DNA from: Novosphingobium barchaimii LL02
Lineage (GTDB): Bacteria; Pseudomonadota; Alphaproteobacteria; Sphingomonadales; Sphingomonadaceae
Direction: 5' to 3'
Length of the DNA stretch: 64,000 nucleotides
Assembly: GCF_001046635.1 (NCBI RefSeq)
Contig: NZ_KQ130452.1
Coordinates: 484,668 to 548,667, forward strand
Shown piece after piece: positions 34,031 through 41,605 of the stretch. Each line of letters begins with the position of its first letter. The stretch's first letter is position 1. Made by a program: the position numbers and the translations under genes. The notes beneath the pieces were generated by a model. That model was not told the origin of the DNA, did not search any database, and worked only from the letters and a program-made list of their open reading frames with translations.

Positions 34031-34504
34031 TTGCTCGCGATTCTCTGGCACAGCCGTACCGGCGCCGCGCGCGCCATGGCCGAGGCGATCCACGCCGGAG
34101 CGGGCGATCACGCGCGGCTGATCGCGGCAGACCACGTCGTACCTGACGATCTGCTGGCGGCTGGCGGCTATGTCTTCGTCTGCCCGGAGAATCTTGGCTC
34201 GATGACCGGCATGATGAAAGAGATGTTCGACCAGTGTTATTATCCGCTGCTTGGCCGCATCGAAGGACGTCCTTATGCGACGGCCATTGCCGCGGGATCG
34301 GACGGGCGCGGCGCGCAGGCCCAGATCGACCGGATCGTTACTGGCTGGCGGCTGCGACGCGTGACGGAACCGCTTATCGTCAATCTGGGCGCGCAGGAGC
34401 CCGCCGCGATACTGGCGCAAAAACACGTCTCGCAAGAAAAGCTGCAGGACTGCATGGACATGGGTGCGGGGCTGGCAGAGGGGCTTGCGCTCGGCATATT
34501 CTGA
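34031..34504 (+). CDS. Flavodoxin-like NAD(P)H-dependent oxidoreductase
   Basis: The 157-residue protein has the FMN-binding start ILWHSRTGAARAMAEAI (about 4-20), GYVFVCPENLGSMTGMMKEMFDQCYY (about 46-71) and ATAIAAGSDGRGAQAQIDRIV, the short flavodoxin fold of NADPH-dependent FMN reductase/flavodoxin-like proteins. It begins with TTG (34031), as no ATG or GTG precedes the motif in frame, so expression may be low. The gene lies just upstream of an unrelated hypothetical gene. Confidence 0.78.
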   Translation: MLAILWHSRTGAARAMAEAIHAGAGDHARLIAADHVVPDDLLAAGGYVFVCPENLGSMTGMMKEMFDQCYYPLLGRIEGRPYATAIAAGSDGRGAQAQIDRIVTGWRLRRVTEPLIVNLGAQEPAAILAQKHVSQEKLQDCMDMGAGLAEGLALGIF

Positions 34505-34517
34505 CGGGCAAGTCTCA

Positions 34518-35381
34518 GTGGTAAAGGGACTCGACGCCGCGCCGCGAATGGTGCCTATTCGGGCGCAAGAGACACTAAAGCTGGAGCATACGGCGTTGCC
34601 CAATACCTTTCAGCAGAGCGGCGCTGGGCAACTGGCCGATGCCGGAGGCGAAGGCCTGTCGCTGCTGTTCCGAGCCGGGACAAGGCCCGGAGCGCAAGAC
34701 ATTGCGCGGGTCATCGAATCCTCGCAGGCAGCAGGGGCGTTGGCCCGGGTCAGCCATATGCCCGAGTCTGATGAGGGCTGGCTGGAACTTCTGGCCAACG
34801 GCCTGACGTTCGACGTGCGCGGCCTTGCCCCAGCGAGTCCGGTGCCAATTACCGCGCCCGGCTACACGTTCGGCTTTGAGTTTGAGGACGCCACGCAAGG
34901 CCTATTCGAGGCCGTCGAACTCCTGCCTTCCGGCCACATCGCCGCAGGGGGCAGGCTGCAGCCGGTACTGCGCACCATGATGGGGCTGGCGGCTGACCTT
35001 GGTCTCCATTTGCCTGTGACCGGTGTCGCGTGGGGGCCCGCACAGACCTTGATGGAGCCTCGTTACTTCTCGCGCATGGTTCTGGGCTGGCTATCGGGCG
35101 GCACTTTTCCAGCGCTTGGCTTGACCGCGCTGGTGCGCGGGACCGACGGCAGCATCGCCAGCCAGGGCCTTGCCCATTTCACCGGGCAGGAAATGCAGAT
35201 CGAGGGCAGGGCAGGGGAAAGCCCCGCCGATACCGTGAAGCTTGCGATCAGGGTGGTGGACCATCTGGTGCGGCAGGGACGCATCGCGGAGCCTATGCGG
35301 ATCGGGACCGGTCCCGGTGCGCTCCTGCTCGAGCCGTCGCAAGTAGGCAAGCTCGTGCTGGTCTGGAGAGAGTCTCTGTAG
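34518..35381 (+). CDS. Conserved hypothetical protein
   Basis: The 287-residue protein starts at GTG 34518 (an alternative ATG lies at 34548). No signal or membrane segment is seen. The middle has APGYTFGFEFEDATQGLFEAVELLPSG and the C-terminal part repeats hydrophobic strands (LVRGTDGSIASQGLAHFTGQEMQIEG). I do not recognise a family. It follows the flavodoxin-like gene by 13 bases, so they probably share a transcript. Confidence 0.7.
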   Translation: MVKGLDAAPRMVPIRAQETLKLEHTALPNTFQQSGAGQLADAGGEGLSLLFRAGTRPGAQDIARVIESSQAAGALARVSHMPESDEGWLELLANGLTFDVRGLAPASPVPITAPGYTFGFEFEDATQGLFEAVELLPSGHIAAGGRLQPVLRTMMGLAADLGLHLPVTGVAWGPAQTLMEPRYFSRMVLGWLSGGTFPALGLTALVRGTDGSIASQGLAHFTGQEMQIEGRAGESPADTVKLAIRVVDHLVRQGRIAEPMRIGTGPGALLLEPSQVGKLVLVWRESL

Positions 35382-35667
35382 GTTTCCCGGGGAATTAGGG
35401 GCTGAGGTCCCACTTTTCCTCGCGCGCCGTCAATCGCAATGACCAGCCGGGCTAAGACTCCGGATGGCAACCCCAGCACGTGCAGCGACGTCAATTGCTC
35501 GGCAATGGTGCTTTTTCGCGCATGTTCTCGTGCATAGGCACTTCCCATGGGCCGGCCGCTACACCGGCGCTATCTGCTCGGCTGGCGTCGACTTCACTGA
35601 ACGCGGTGCGATGGTGGCTACCAGCGGGGCGCGAGCCGTGCGTTGATGGCGCCAGGCGCCCCCTGCT
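35382..35667. other. Intergenic region, nothing recognised
   Basis: Convergent gap between the hypothetical gene and the nitronate-monooxygenase-like gene. Short frames on both strands have no recognisable domain, ribosome site or signal peptide. No clear terminator is visible. Confidence 0.5.
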
Positions 35668-36630
35668 TCAGCCTACGGCCGCGCTTATGCCCGTGCGGGC
35701 GCGCAGTTCGTCCTTCGCCGACTGATATTGCGCAGCCATCGTCGCCACCCGATCCGCTACCGGCTCTACAGCGTGAACTGCGGCTATTCCCTGTCCGGCG
35801 CCCCAGATGTCCTTCCACGCCTTGGCGTCCATGTTGCCGCCGGATGCGAAGCTCATCTGGCTCTTGTCGCCGTTTGGAAGGTTGTCGGGGTCCATACCGG
35901 CCGCGACGATCGAGGGGCGCAGGTAATTGCCATGGACCCCGGTGAAGAGGTTGGAGTTGACGATGTCGGCTGCGCCTCCCTCGACGATGGCCTGCTTGTA
36001 GGCATCGACGGCATTGGCTTCCGGCGTGGCGATCCAGGGCGTGCCGATGTAGGCGAAGTCCGCCCCCATCGCCTGCGCCGCCAGGATCGACCGGCCGCAG
36101 GCGATCGCACCCGACAGGGCCACCGGGCCATCGAACCAGGCGCGGATTTCCTGCATCAGCGCGAAGGGCGATTGCGACCCGGCATGGCCGCCAGCTCCGG
36201 CGGCGACGGCGATGAGGCCGTCAGCGCCCTTGGCAATGGCCTTGCGGGCAAAAGTATCGTCGATGACATCGTGCAATACCTTGCCGCCCCAGCCGTGGAC
36301 CGCAGCGTTTACATCCTCACGCGCGCCCAGCGAAGTGATCACCAGCGGCACCTTCCACTTTTCCAGCAGCGCAAGGTCTTCCTCCAGCCGGTTGTTGGTA
36401 CGGTGGACGATCAGGTTGACGGCGAAGGGCGCGCTGCATCCCTGCGTCGCTTCAGTGATCTGGTGCAGCCATTCGTCGAGCTGGCTTGCCGGCCGGGCGT
36501 TGAGCGCGGGGAAGCTTCCGACCACACCGGCGCGAACCTGCGCGATCACCAGATCCGGGTTCGATACGATGAACATGGGGGCCGCGATCACGGGAAGGCG
36601 CAGCGACTGGAACAGCGCGGGCAGGGGCAT
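35668..36630 (-). CDS. Nitronate monooxygenase / 2-nitropropane dioxygenase-like flavoprotein
   Basis: The 320-residue TIM-barrel flavoprotein has the N-terminal LPVIAAPMFIVSNPDLV, VAAGAGGHAG (about 183-192, catalytic/flavin His), ALSGAIACGRSILAAQAMGADFAYIGTPWIATPEA. It fits the NMO/NPD family that oxidises nitronates or reduces enoyl substrates. The start at 36630 has GGAGACG upstream; the longer frame overlaps the divergent promoter and is rejected. A perfect 18-bp palindrome lies 10 bases before the start. It is divergent from the MaoC-like gene. Confidence 0.86.
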   Translation of the reverse strand: MPLPALFQSLRLPVIAAPMFIVSNPDLVIAQVRAGVVGSFPALNARPASQLDEWLHQITEATQGCSAPFAVNLIVHRTNNRLEEDLALLEKWKVPLVITSLGAREDVNAAVHGWGGKVLHDVIDDTFARKAIAKGADGLIAVAAGAGGHAGSQSPFALMQEIRAWFDGPVALSGAIACGRSILAAQAMGADFAYIGTPWIATPEANAVDAYKQAIVEGGAADIVNSNLFTGVHGNYLRPSIVAAGMDPDNLPNGDKSQMSFASGGNMDAKAWKDIWGAGQGIAAVHAVEPVADRVATMAAQYQSAKDELRARTGISAAVG

Positions 36631-36640
36631 CTCGTCTCCG

Positions 36641-36658
36641 TTTAATCGTTCGATTAAA
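36641..36658. promoter_or_regulatory. Operator-like palindrome TTTAATCG-TT-CGATTAAA
   Basis: A perfect 8-bp dyad with a TT centre lies in the 5' leader of the nitronate-monooxygenase-like gene. The AT-rich half-site in GC-rich DNA is typical for TetR/FadR-type operators. No regulator gene is adjacent. Confidence 0.6.
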
Positions 36659-36767
36659 TCGGGGCATAATCGCGTGGGCGGCGCCTGTCGAGAGAAAGCC
36701 GGCATACCGCCACGGCGTTGAGGTGGGCCGTCAGCGCAAATGGGGGTGACCTCACCGGATCGCTGAA

Positions 36768-36793
36768 ATAGACACCACTGTCTATTAGTGGTG
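36768..36793. promoter_or_regulatory. Overlapping dyads in the divergent promoter region
   Basis: ATAGACA-CCAC-TGTCTAT (36768-36785) is a perfect 7-bp dyad. It overlaps a second dyad, CACCACT/AGTGGTG (36773-36793). A third, GGTGA-CC-TCACC, lies at 36745-36756. They sit 44-92 bases before the MaoC-like gene, where operators are expected. Confidence 0.55.
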
Positions 36794-36836
36794 ACCGCAC
36801 CGATGCGGCACCGTATCGGAAAGAGGATCATCCACC

Positions 36837-38012
36837 ATGTCACAAGTGGCGCAGCAGGAGTTCGATTGCTCGGACATCGACCAGTACCTCGGTAAAGTGA
36901 TCGACAGTTCCCCGATCCGCGAGCCGCTGGGCAACAACGACATCCGCCGCTGGGTACAGGCGATGCACTACCCCAACCTCGCGCACTTCGACCCGGCCTA
37001 TGCGGCTGCCAGCCGCTGGGGCAAGCTGGTCGCGCCGCAGAGTTTCCCGATCGTGATGGACGACAGCCACGGCACCTCGTCCTCGTGCATGGGCCGCATC
37101 GCCGAATCGCACCTCCTTTTCGGCGGGGACGAGTTCTGGCACTACGGCCCGCGCGTGTTCGGCGGCGACGTGATCAGCAACGAGCGGATTCCTTATGACT
37201 ATGCCGTGAAGCAGACCGGTTTTGGCCCCACGTGCTTCCAGCGCGGAGATAACTATTACCGGAACCAGAACGGCGAACTGATCGCCAAGCAGCGTTCGAC
37301 CGCGATCCGGTACCGCGCGGCGGCGGGCGGCGATACCGTCAACACCGCCGAGTTCGACGAACCGGAATGGACCGATGCCGAACTGGCCCAGCTGGAGGAG
37401 CGCAAGTTTGCCTGGGTGCAGATGTTGCACGATCTGGGCCACGGTGAGCGCTGGTGGGACGACGTTAAGGTAGGCGACCATCTGCCGGAGCGCGTGTTCG
37501 GTCCGCATACCGTTGCCAGCTTCGCCACCGAATGGCGTTCGTACCTGTTTACCGTCTGGGGCACGCTCGACCGGCGCCAGATCGATCTTGAGGCGCTTGG
37601 TTTCACCAAGGAAATGGCGGGGCATGAGAACGATCCAGTGATGGAGCGGATCAATCCGGCCATCACTGACGGCGCTTATTACGGCCCTTCACGAGGACAT
37701 CTGTTCCCCAAGTACGCCCGCAAGATCGGTATGCCGCGCGCTTATGGTTATGGCGCCTCGATGGGGGCCTGGGTTACCGATTACCTTGCCGGCTGGGCGG
37801 GAGAGTGGGGCATGGTGGTCCACTCCACCGCCAATTACCGCGGCCCTGCGCTTTCGGGCGATGTTACGATCCAGACCGCCGAAGTGGTCGACAAGATGAT
37901 CGACGATGAAGGGCGACATCTCATTCAGGTCAAGCACCTCATGCAGAATCAGAAGGGCGTGAAGATGTGCCTGGGTCTAGCTGAGATAGAGCTCCCCAAG
38001 AAGCCGGGATGA
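36837..38012 (+). CDS. MaoC/FAS1-like dehydratase domain protein
   Basis: The 391-residue protein has an N-terminal FAS1-like dehydratase hot-dog domain (REPLGNNDIRRWVQAMHYPNLAHFDPAYA, about 28-56) and a C-terminal MaoC-like hot-dog (DGAYYGPSRGHLFPKYARKIGMP and HSTANYRGPALSGDVTIQTAEV). Such double hot-dog proteins hydrate or dehydrate CoA esters in fatty acid, steroid or aromatic catabolism. The start at 36837 has AGAGGATC upstream. It is divergent from the nitronate-monooxygenase-like gene across a palindrome-rich region, and ends in a strong terminator. Confidence 0.82.
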   Translation: MSQVAQQEFDCSDIDQYLGKVIDSSPIREPLGNNDIRRWVQAMHYPNLAHFDPAYAAASRWGKLVAPQSFPIVMDDSHGTSSSCMGRIAESHLLFGGDEFWHYGPRVFGGDVISNERIPYDYAVKQTGFGPTCFQRGDNYYRNQNGELIAKQRSTAIRYRAAAGGDTVNTAEFDEPEWTDAELAQLEERKFAWVQMLHDLGHGERWWDDVKVGDHLPERVFGPHTVASFATEWRSYLFTVWGTLDRRQIDLEALGFTKEMAGHENDPVMERINPAITDGAYYGPSRGHLFPKYARKIGMPRAYGYGASMGAWVTDYLAGWAGEWGMVVHSTANYRGPALSGDVTIQTAEVVDKMIDDEGRHLIQVKHLMQNQKGVKMCLGLAEIELPKKPG

Positions 38013-38036
38013 TCACGGAGCGGGTTGCATGAAAGC

Positions 38037-38066
38037 AAAAAAGGGCGCTGCGAGGTGCCCTTTTTT
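38037..38066. terminator. Bidirectional terminator
   Basis: AAAAAAGGGC, a 10-base loop and GCCCTTTTTT form a stem with T-runs on both strands, between the convergent MaoC-like and PAP2-like genes. Confidence 0.88.
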
Positions 38067-38084
38067 ACGCGGAAACCCTGCGGA

Positions 38085-39098
38085 TCAGGCGTGGTAACGA
38101 GCGATCACCTTGCGTTCGTACAGGCGAATCAAAGCCAGCGCGGCCAAGGCCACCATCACGCCCAGGATCATGTCGATCAGGTAATGCGTGCCTTCGACCG
38201 GGGTGGATAGCAGCATCGCAGCGTTCATCACTACTACCGGCCAGCGCAGCGAAGGGCAGCGCCAGCCCGCCACGATGTAGAGCACGGCTGCTGCCGTATG
38301 AAAGCTGGGCGCCGATACGATGCCGCGCAGATGCCCAAGGTCGACGATATGGACGGTATGCGCCCGCAGCGCCGGGATCAGCCCGGACTGCCAAAGCTCG
38401 CTTTCGGGCATATAATGAATCTGCTCATGCCAGAGATGCGAAAAGGGCCCGACCGCTGGCATAAGGGTGAAGGTGGCAAGGGTGATGATCGAAGCTACCC
38501 AGAACCCGGCGATAAACCGGTAGGCGCGCCCATGCTGCCCGGACCGGGCGGCGGACCACAGAAGCAGTATCGGGGTCAGGTAGATGCTGCGATAGGCGAT
38601 CGTACCCAGCGCCTGTAACACGGGATGGTCGGCGACGAGGCGGTACCAGTCAAGCCATTTAAACCCAAGCGCTTCGTCGATGGCCTGCAGGGTAACGTCC
38701 GCATAGCCGTGCGTCAGCGCTGCTACGGGGTAGCTTGCAGATGCGCCCATCAGGGTGACGATCGTGAAGATCCCGAGGTATTCGCTTAGATAAGATACCT
38801 GCGCGGCATGGCGCCATGTCGTGCGCGGCAATCCGAAGCGCAGCGCCAGCGCAACAAGGCCGGCTGCGTAGAACGGCACGTTGCCTGGCGCCAGTGGATC
38901 GATGTGCAATTGCGCAAGATGGAGCAGCGTGGACAGCAGTACCAGATTGAGCAGCAGGGCGACCAGCAGGTGGCGCCGGATCGCTGGGCCAGATTGGCGT
39001 ACGGCGACCAGGGCTGGCGTCAGAATTTCAGGGTGAGTTGCCTGTCCGGCAACCACGACCGTAGCTGTCGTGGCCCATGACGGCCGCATCGATGGCAT
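38085..39098 (-). CDS. PAP2-superfamily integral membrane phosphatase/transferase
   Basis: The 337-residue protein has about six to seven membrane helices. Near the C-terminus it carries PSFHTAAAVLYI and GTHYLIDMILG, matching the second and third PAP2 phosphatase motifs (catalytic His residues) of the inositol-phosphorylceramide-synthase-like branch. A lipid phosphate or phosphosphingolipid transferase in the inner membrane is likely; sphingomonads make sphingolipids, but that link is inference. The start at 39098 was chosen just before the first hydrophobic part; upstream in-frame codons are Arg-rich and atypical. Confidence 0.72.
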   Translation of the reverse strand: MPSMRPSWATTATVVVAGQATHPEILTPALVAVRQSGPAIRRHLLVALLLNLVLLSTLLHLAQLHIDPLAPGNVPFYAAGLVALALRFGLPRTTWRHAAQVSYLSEYLGIFTIVTLMGASASYPVAALTHGYADVTLQAIDEALGFKWLDWYRLVADHPVLQALGTIAYRSIYLTPILLLWSAARSGQHGRAYRFIAGFWVASIITLATFTLMPAVGPFSHLWHEQIHYMPESELWQSGLIPALRAHTVHIVDLGHLRGIVSAPSFHTAAAVLYIVAGWRCPSLRWPVVVMNAAMLLSTPVEGTHYLIDMILGVMVALAALALIRLYERKVIARYHA

Positions 39099-39297
39099 TG
39101 CGTGATATCCAGAACGGTGTGTTAGACGCCGATGCGGCAGGAAAGACGACGTAGAGCCCGAATCCCGGTTAAGCGGGGATGAACGCGATAGCGGGAGGCG
39201 GGGTATCTTGTCACGCATTCCGCGCGTGCCATGATAGAGGTGTGATCGGGATCGCCGCCGTGGTCCAAAATCGGCGATTGCCGCTCGCCTGAGCATG

Positions 39298-39335
39298 AAA
39301 AAGGGCCCGGCTTTAAAAGGCCGAACCCTTGTTTC
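39298..39335 (-). terminator. Terminator downstream of leuA
   Basis: On the minus strand AAGGGTTCGGCC-TTTTAAA-GCCGGGCCCTT followed by TTTC forms an interrupted stem with a short T-run, 22 bases after the leuA stop. Confidence 0.72.
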
Positions 39336-39356
39336 GATACAATTTCTTGAAGCGCG

Positions 39357-41024
39357 TCAGGCCGCGTTGGCGGCGCTCAGCACGGCGCGGACGCTGGCAG
39401 TGGCGACGTCCTCGTCGATGCCCACGCCCCATACCGTACGGCCGTCCGGCAGCACGCATTCGACGTAAGCGGCAGCCCGCGCATCGGTGCTCTTGCCCAT
39501 CGAGTGCTCGGCGTAGTCACGCACGTCGAGGTGCACGTCAAAGCTCTCGGCAATCGTCGCCGTCACGGACGAGATCAACCCGTTGCCCTTCCCGGAAACC
39601 GACTGCTCCTTGCCGTCGACACCGATCTTGCCGGCGAAGACGCGCGAGCCGTCGGGACTGCGGCCTTCATCCCAGTCATTCAGCTGGAAACGCTGGCCAT
39701 CTTCGAGGCGGTAGGCTTTCTGGAACACGTTCCAGATATCGGCGGCCTGCAGTTCGCGGCCCAGTTCGTCGGCAAGTTCCTGGACGTGCTTGGAGAAGTG
39801 CGCCTGCATCCGCTTGGGCAGCTTCAGGCCTTGATCCTGCTCGATCACCCAGGCGAACCCACCCTTGCCCGACTGCGAGTTGACGCGAATCACCGCCTCG
39901 TAGTCACGGCCCAGGTCTGCCGGGTCGATGGGCAGGTAGGGCACGGCCCACATTTCGTCGTTGCGCGTTTCCTGCGCAGCGAAGCCCTTCTTGATCGCGT
40001 CTTGGTGCGAGCCGGAGAACGCGGTGAAGACCAGTTCGCCGCCGTAAGGATGACGCTCTGCCACCTTGAGCTGGTTGCAGTATTCGACCGTCTGGATGAC
40101 TTCGTCGATGTTCGAGAAGTCCAGCTCGGGATCGACGCCCTGCGTGTACATGTTCAGCGCCACGGTGACGAGGCAGCAGTTGCCGGTCCGCTCGCCGTTG
40201 CCGAACAGGCACCCTTCGACCCGGTCGGCACCCGCCATCAGGCCCAGTTCCGCTGCCGCCACGCCGGTGCCCCGGTCGTTGTGGGTGTGCAGCGAGATCA
40301 CCGCGCTTTCACGGTTGGGCAGGTTGCGGCAGAAATACTCGATCTGGTCGGCGTAGATGTTGGGTGTGGCCGCTTCGACCGTAGCGGGCAGGTTGAGTAT
40401 GATCGGGTTCTCCGGCGTGGGCTGAAGAATGTTCATCACCGCCTCGCAGCACTCGATCGAGAAATCGAGTTCGGCGGTAGAGAAGGTCTCGGGAGAATAT
40501 TCGAAGTGCCACTTGGTCTGCGGATACCGGGCCGCCTGATCACGCATGGCCTTGGCGCCGTTCTCCGCGATCGCGCGGATTTCGTGCTGTTCCATGCCGA
40601 ACACGACCGTGCGCCACAGCGGCGAAACCGCGTTGTAGAGATGGACGATCGCGGCGTGGACACCGGCCAGGCTGTCGAACGAGCGCTCGATCAGATCGGC
40701 ACGCGACTGCGTCAGGACCTGGACCAGTACGTCCTCTGGAATGCGGTTATTGTCCACGAGGCCGCGGATGAAATCGAATTCGGTGGCGCCTGCACTGGGG
40801 AAACCGACTTCGATTTCCTTGAGGCCGACATTGACCAGCAGGTCGAAGAAGCGGGTTTTCTTCTCTGCGCCCATCGGGTCGATCAGGGCCTGGTTGCCGT
40901 CGCGCAGGTCAGTCGAGAGCCAGCGCGGCGCCTTCGTGATGACCTGCGAGGGCCACTGGCGGTTTTCCAGCTGGATCTGCGGGAAAGGGCGATACTTGAC
41001 CGAAGGGTCTTTCAGCATAGTCAT
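39357..41024 (-). CDS. leuA: 2-isopropylmalate synthase
   Basis: The 555-residue enzyme makes the first committed intermediate of leucine synthesis. Motifs: STDLRDGNQALIDPM (about 37-51), KEIEVGFPSAGATEFDF, the HTHNDRGTGVAAAELGLMAGADRVEGCLFGNGERTGN segment with metal His and catalytic region, and a C-terminal allosteric domain (HLDVRDYAEHSMG...AAAYVEC) for leucine feedback. This is the long-form LeuA. A Leu-rich leader peptide lies upstream and suggests attenuation. The ATG at 41024 has only a weak ribosome site. Confidence 0.95.
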   Translation of the reverse strand: MTMLKDPSVKYRPFPQIQLENRQWPSQVITKAPRWLSTDLRDGNQALIDPMGAEKKTRFFDLLVNVGLKEIEVGFPSAGATEFDFIRGLVDNNRIPEDVLVQVLTQSRADLIERSFDSLAGVHAAIVHLYNAVSPLWRTVVFGMEQHEIRAIAENGAKAMRDQAARYPQTKWHFEYSPETFSTAELDFSIECCEAVMNILQPTPENPIILNLPATVEAATPNIYADQIEYFCRNLPNRESAVISLHTHNDRGTGVAAAELGLMAGADRVEGCLFGNGERTGNCCLVTVALNMYTQGVDPELDFSNIDEVIQTVEYCNQLKVAERHPYGGELVFTAFSGSHQDAIKKGFAAQETRNDEMWAVPYLPIDPADLGRDYEAVIRVNSQSGKGGFAWVIEQDQGLKLPKRMQAHFSKHVQELADELGRELQAADIWNVFQKAYRLEDGQRFQLNDWDEGRSPDGSRVFAGKIGVDGKEQSVSGKGNGLISSVTATIAESFDVHLDVRDYAEHSMGKSTDARAAAYVECVLPDGRTVWGVGIDEDVATASVRAVLSAANAA

Positions 41025-41061
41025 GGATTTAACTCGCTCGGATAATTCGTCTGCTATTTCA

Positions 41062-41129
41062 GGTGAGGTCGTCAGGTCCCTTGAGCGCCGAGCGCGTCGC
41101 AGGTCGACGCGTCACCTCACGCCCAAGGG
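41062..41129 (-). promoter_or_regulatory. Competing RNA stems between leader peptide and leuA
   Basis: Three pairings can form in the leader RNA: 41120-41129 with 41078-41087 (10 bp with one G-U), 41114-41120 with 41063-41069 (7 bp), and 41094-41099 with 41105-41110 (6 bp, nested). The first uses the end of the leader peptide coding region and excludes the second. No T-run follows, so the effect may be partly translational. Confidence 0.5.
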
Positions 41130-41167
41130 CGGATAAGTCGCAGGGTAAGGCCGAGACGGAGAGTCAT
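41117..41167 (-). CDS. leuL: leuA leader peptide (Leu-rich)
   Basis: A 16-codon frame reads MTLRLGLTLRLIRPWA then TGA. Five of 16 codons are leucine (CTC, CTC, CTT, CTG, CTT) and one isoleucine, as expected for a peptide that senses charged tRNA-Leu. It lies 92 bases before leuA on the same strand and its end overlaps an RNA stem. Leucine attenuation upstream of leuA is known in alphaproteobacteria. The ribosome site is weak and partly inside a palindrome. Confidence 0.7.
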   Translation of the reverse strand: MTLRLGLTLRLIRPWA

Positions 41168-41168
41168 G

Positions 41169-41194
41169 CCGTTGCCTATGGGCATAGGCAACGG
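41169..41194. repeat. Perfect 26-base palindrome before the leu leader peptide
   Basis: CCGTTGCCTATG and CATAGGCAACGG form a 12-bp dyad with a GG centre. It ends one base before the leader ATG, so it could be an operator or an RNA hairpin masking leader initiation. Confidence 0.7.
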
Positions 41195-41225
41195 TCATGT
41201 AAAGGGGGTTTGAGGCCAGACCCGC

Positions 41226-41546
41226 TCAAGTGCAGCGCAGGCCCGTGATGATGCCTTTCGCATCGACGTCGATATTCAGCCGGTCCGGGCGATAGTCCAT
41301 CGTCACCATCGAATCGGGCTGCAGGACGCGGACGGGCTTGTCGCCGCGCGATGCAGTGATCGCGGCGATGACGTCGTCGCTGGCCTTTCGCCCGATGTAG
41401 CCGCCTAGCTGGTCTGCGCCGCAGCTTGGCTCCATGGCGGCGGTGGGCGGAGTTGCGTTTTCGACAGGGGGCGTTTGCGCGCTGCAGGCGGCAAGAGTGC
41501 CAGCGAGCACGGCGGGCGCGATAAAGGACTTCGCAGTTCGTGACAT
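41226..41546 (-). CDS. I78 family peptidase inhibitor lipoprotein
   Basis: The 106-residue protein begins MSRTAKSFIAPAVLAGTLAAC with lipobox LAAC, so the mature part is envelope-anchored. After a short Pro-rich linker comes CGADQLGGYIGRKAS, ending DYRPDRLNIDVDAKGIITGLRC, which is the I78 inhibitor pattern with the two terminal Cys. It may protect the periplasm against serine proteases. AAGGAGAG precedes the ATG. Confidence 0.85.
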   Translation of the reverse strand: MSRTAKSFIAPAVLAGTLAACSAQTPPVENATPPTAAMEPSCGADQLGGYIGRKASDDVIAAITASRGDKPVRVLQPDSMVTMDYRPDRLNIDVDAKGIITGLRCT

Positions 41547-41605
41547 GGGTCTCTCCTTGGCGGTCCCGTCTAAACTAGCGAAGCTGAACGCCGGTGCAAT
41601 GCGGC

